From: Bacillota bacterium
Lineage (GTDB): Bacteria; Bacillota; Sulfobacillia; JAJZIM01; JAJZBP01
NCBI GenBank assembly: GCA_021798855.1
Contig: JAJZBP010000126.1
Coordinates: 1-6,116, forward strand
DNA: 6,116 bases
Direction: 5' to 3'
How positions within the stretch are numbered: position 1 is the stretch's first letter; every line of letters starts with the position of its first letter. The notes beneath the pieces were generated by a model, which made no database searches, was not told where the DNA came from, and saw only the letters and a program-made list of their open reading frames with translations. Shown here one piece after another: positions 5,941 to 6,116 of this stretch. The position numbers and the translations under genes are program-made.

Positions 5941-6116
5941 AAGGGAGCGGTCACCCTCCAGGGCTTCCTTCCAGCGACGGCCCTCAGCGAAGCAGTCGCC
6001 TGCGCCACGAGTACGGAAACTCTCCAGGGGGATAACCTTGTTTCGTTCCTAGGGATCTGGTGATTAATAGGGGCTAAAAAACGGGATATTGGCCTTGGGA
6101 GACGGAAATTCCGGTT

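Larger units (their letters stand above)
5428..6116. other. About 690 bases without a supported gene, upstream of rplI
   Basis: I find no protein family in any frame here. The open frames are short, Arg/Pro/Ser rich, lack good ribosome binding sites and look like GC-rich chance frames. I cannot point to a convincing promoter for the cluster on the minus strand: no TTGACA/TATAAT pair with 16-18 base spacing. What is visible is a two-tier inverted repeat at 5900-5940, a terminator-like repeat on the plus strand at 5680-5702, an 8-base tandem repeat at 5565-5580, and a stretch at 5935-6060 with several short inverted repeats. It could be a long leader and promoter region, a decayed gene or mobile element, or an uncharacterised structured RNA. 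Confidence 0.55.

Noticed and set aside
5931..5941. TTGACT next to TATAA on the plus strand as a promoter
   Set aside because: The two boxes are directly adjacent instead of about 17 bases apart, and they form part of the hairpin arm. There is no plus-strand gene downstream.
5660..5950. Minus-strand stop-free stretch of 97 codons containing LVGGHSQATAG, which resembles the GGHxxAAG motif of DHH phosphoesterases
   Set aside because: DHH-family genes often lie near rplI in Firmicutes, so a remnant was considered. However, there is no good start, no other DHH/DHHA1 motif in any frame, and the match is short and imperfect.
5963..5972. GGAAGGAAGC on the minus strand, resembling the apical loop of bacterial SRP RNA
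   Set aside because: The flanking bases do not form the conserved helix 8 (no GGUCAGG-type arm before it), so the match is probably chance.
1..6116. CRISPR arrays, tRNA genes, rRNA genes and insertion sequences
   Set aside because: I saw no regularly spaced repeats, no tRNA-like cloverleaf with a T-loop motif, no rRNA signature and no transposase.

Overview
The window is one minus-strand gene cluster from a GC-rich bacterium. Read in the direction of transcription (high to low coordinates) it runs rplI (ribosomal protein L9), lonC (sporulation-type Lon-family AAA+ protease), dnaB (replicative helicase carrying an in-frame intein), and the first ~89 codons of purA (adenylosuccinate synthetase), which is cut by the left edge. 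The best taxonomic clue is the LonC-type protease. From family knowledge it is restricted to a subset of endospore-forming Firmicutes, so I infer a GC-rich, spore-forming clostridial-type Firmicute. The strong purine-rich Shine-Dalgarno sequences and the non-AUG starts (GTG for rplI, GTG or TTG for lonC, TTG for purA) fit that.

Layout: 1-269 purA 5' part; 270-306 a short gap with the purA ribosome binding site; 307-2955 dnaB, of which 499-1779 encodes the intein; 2956-2985 a 30-base gap; 2986-4956 lonC; a 24-45 base gap depending on the lonC start; 4981-5427 rplI; 5428-6116 about 690 bases with no gene I can support, containing small inverted repeats. All gaps between genes are under 50 bases and no terminator is visible between them, so the four genes are probably co-transcribed, linking translation (L9), proteolysis (LonC), replication (DnaB) and purine synthesis (PurA).

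The most interesting item is the DnaB intein. It is 427 residues long and lies between Gly392 and Ser820, the site used by the Synechocystis and Rhodothermus DnaB inteins. All splicing residues are present. In both LAGLIDADG-type endonuclease motifs the expected acidic residue is replaced (Asp to Gly513 and Asp to His618), while the frame stays fully open. It therefore looks like a splicing-competent intein whose homing nuclease is catalytically dead. The gene-poor right end holds a two-tier hairpin and a short ORF that might be a remnant of a mobile or regulatory RNA; this is much less certain. I did not find a convincing wholly new system.
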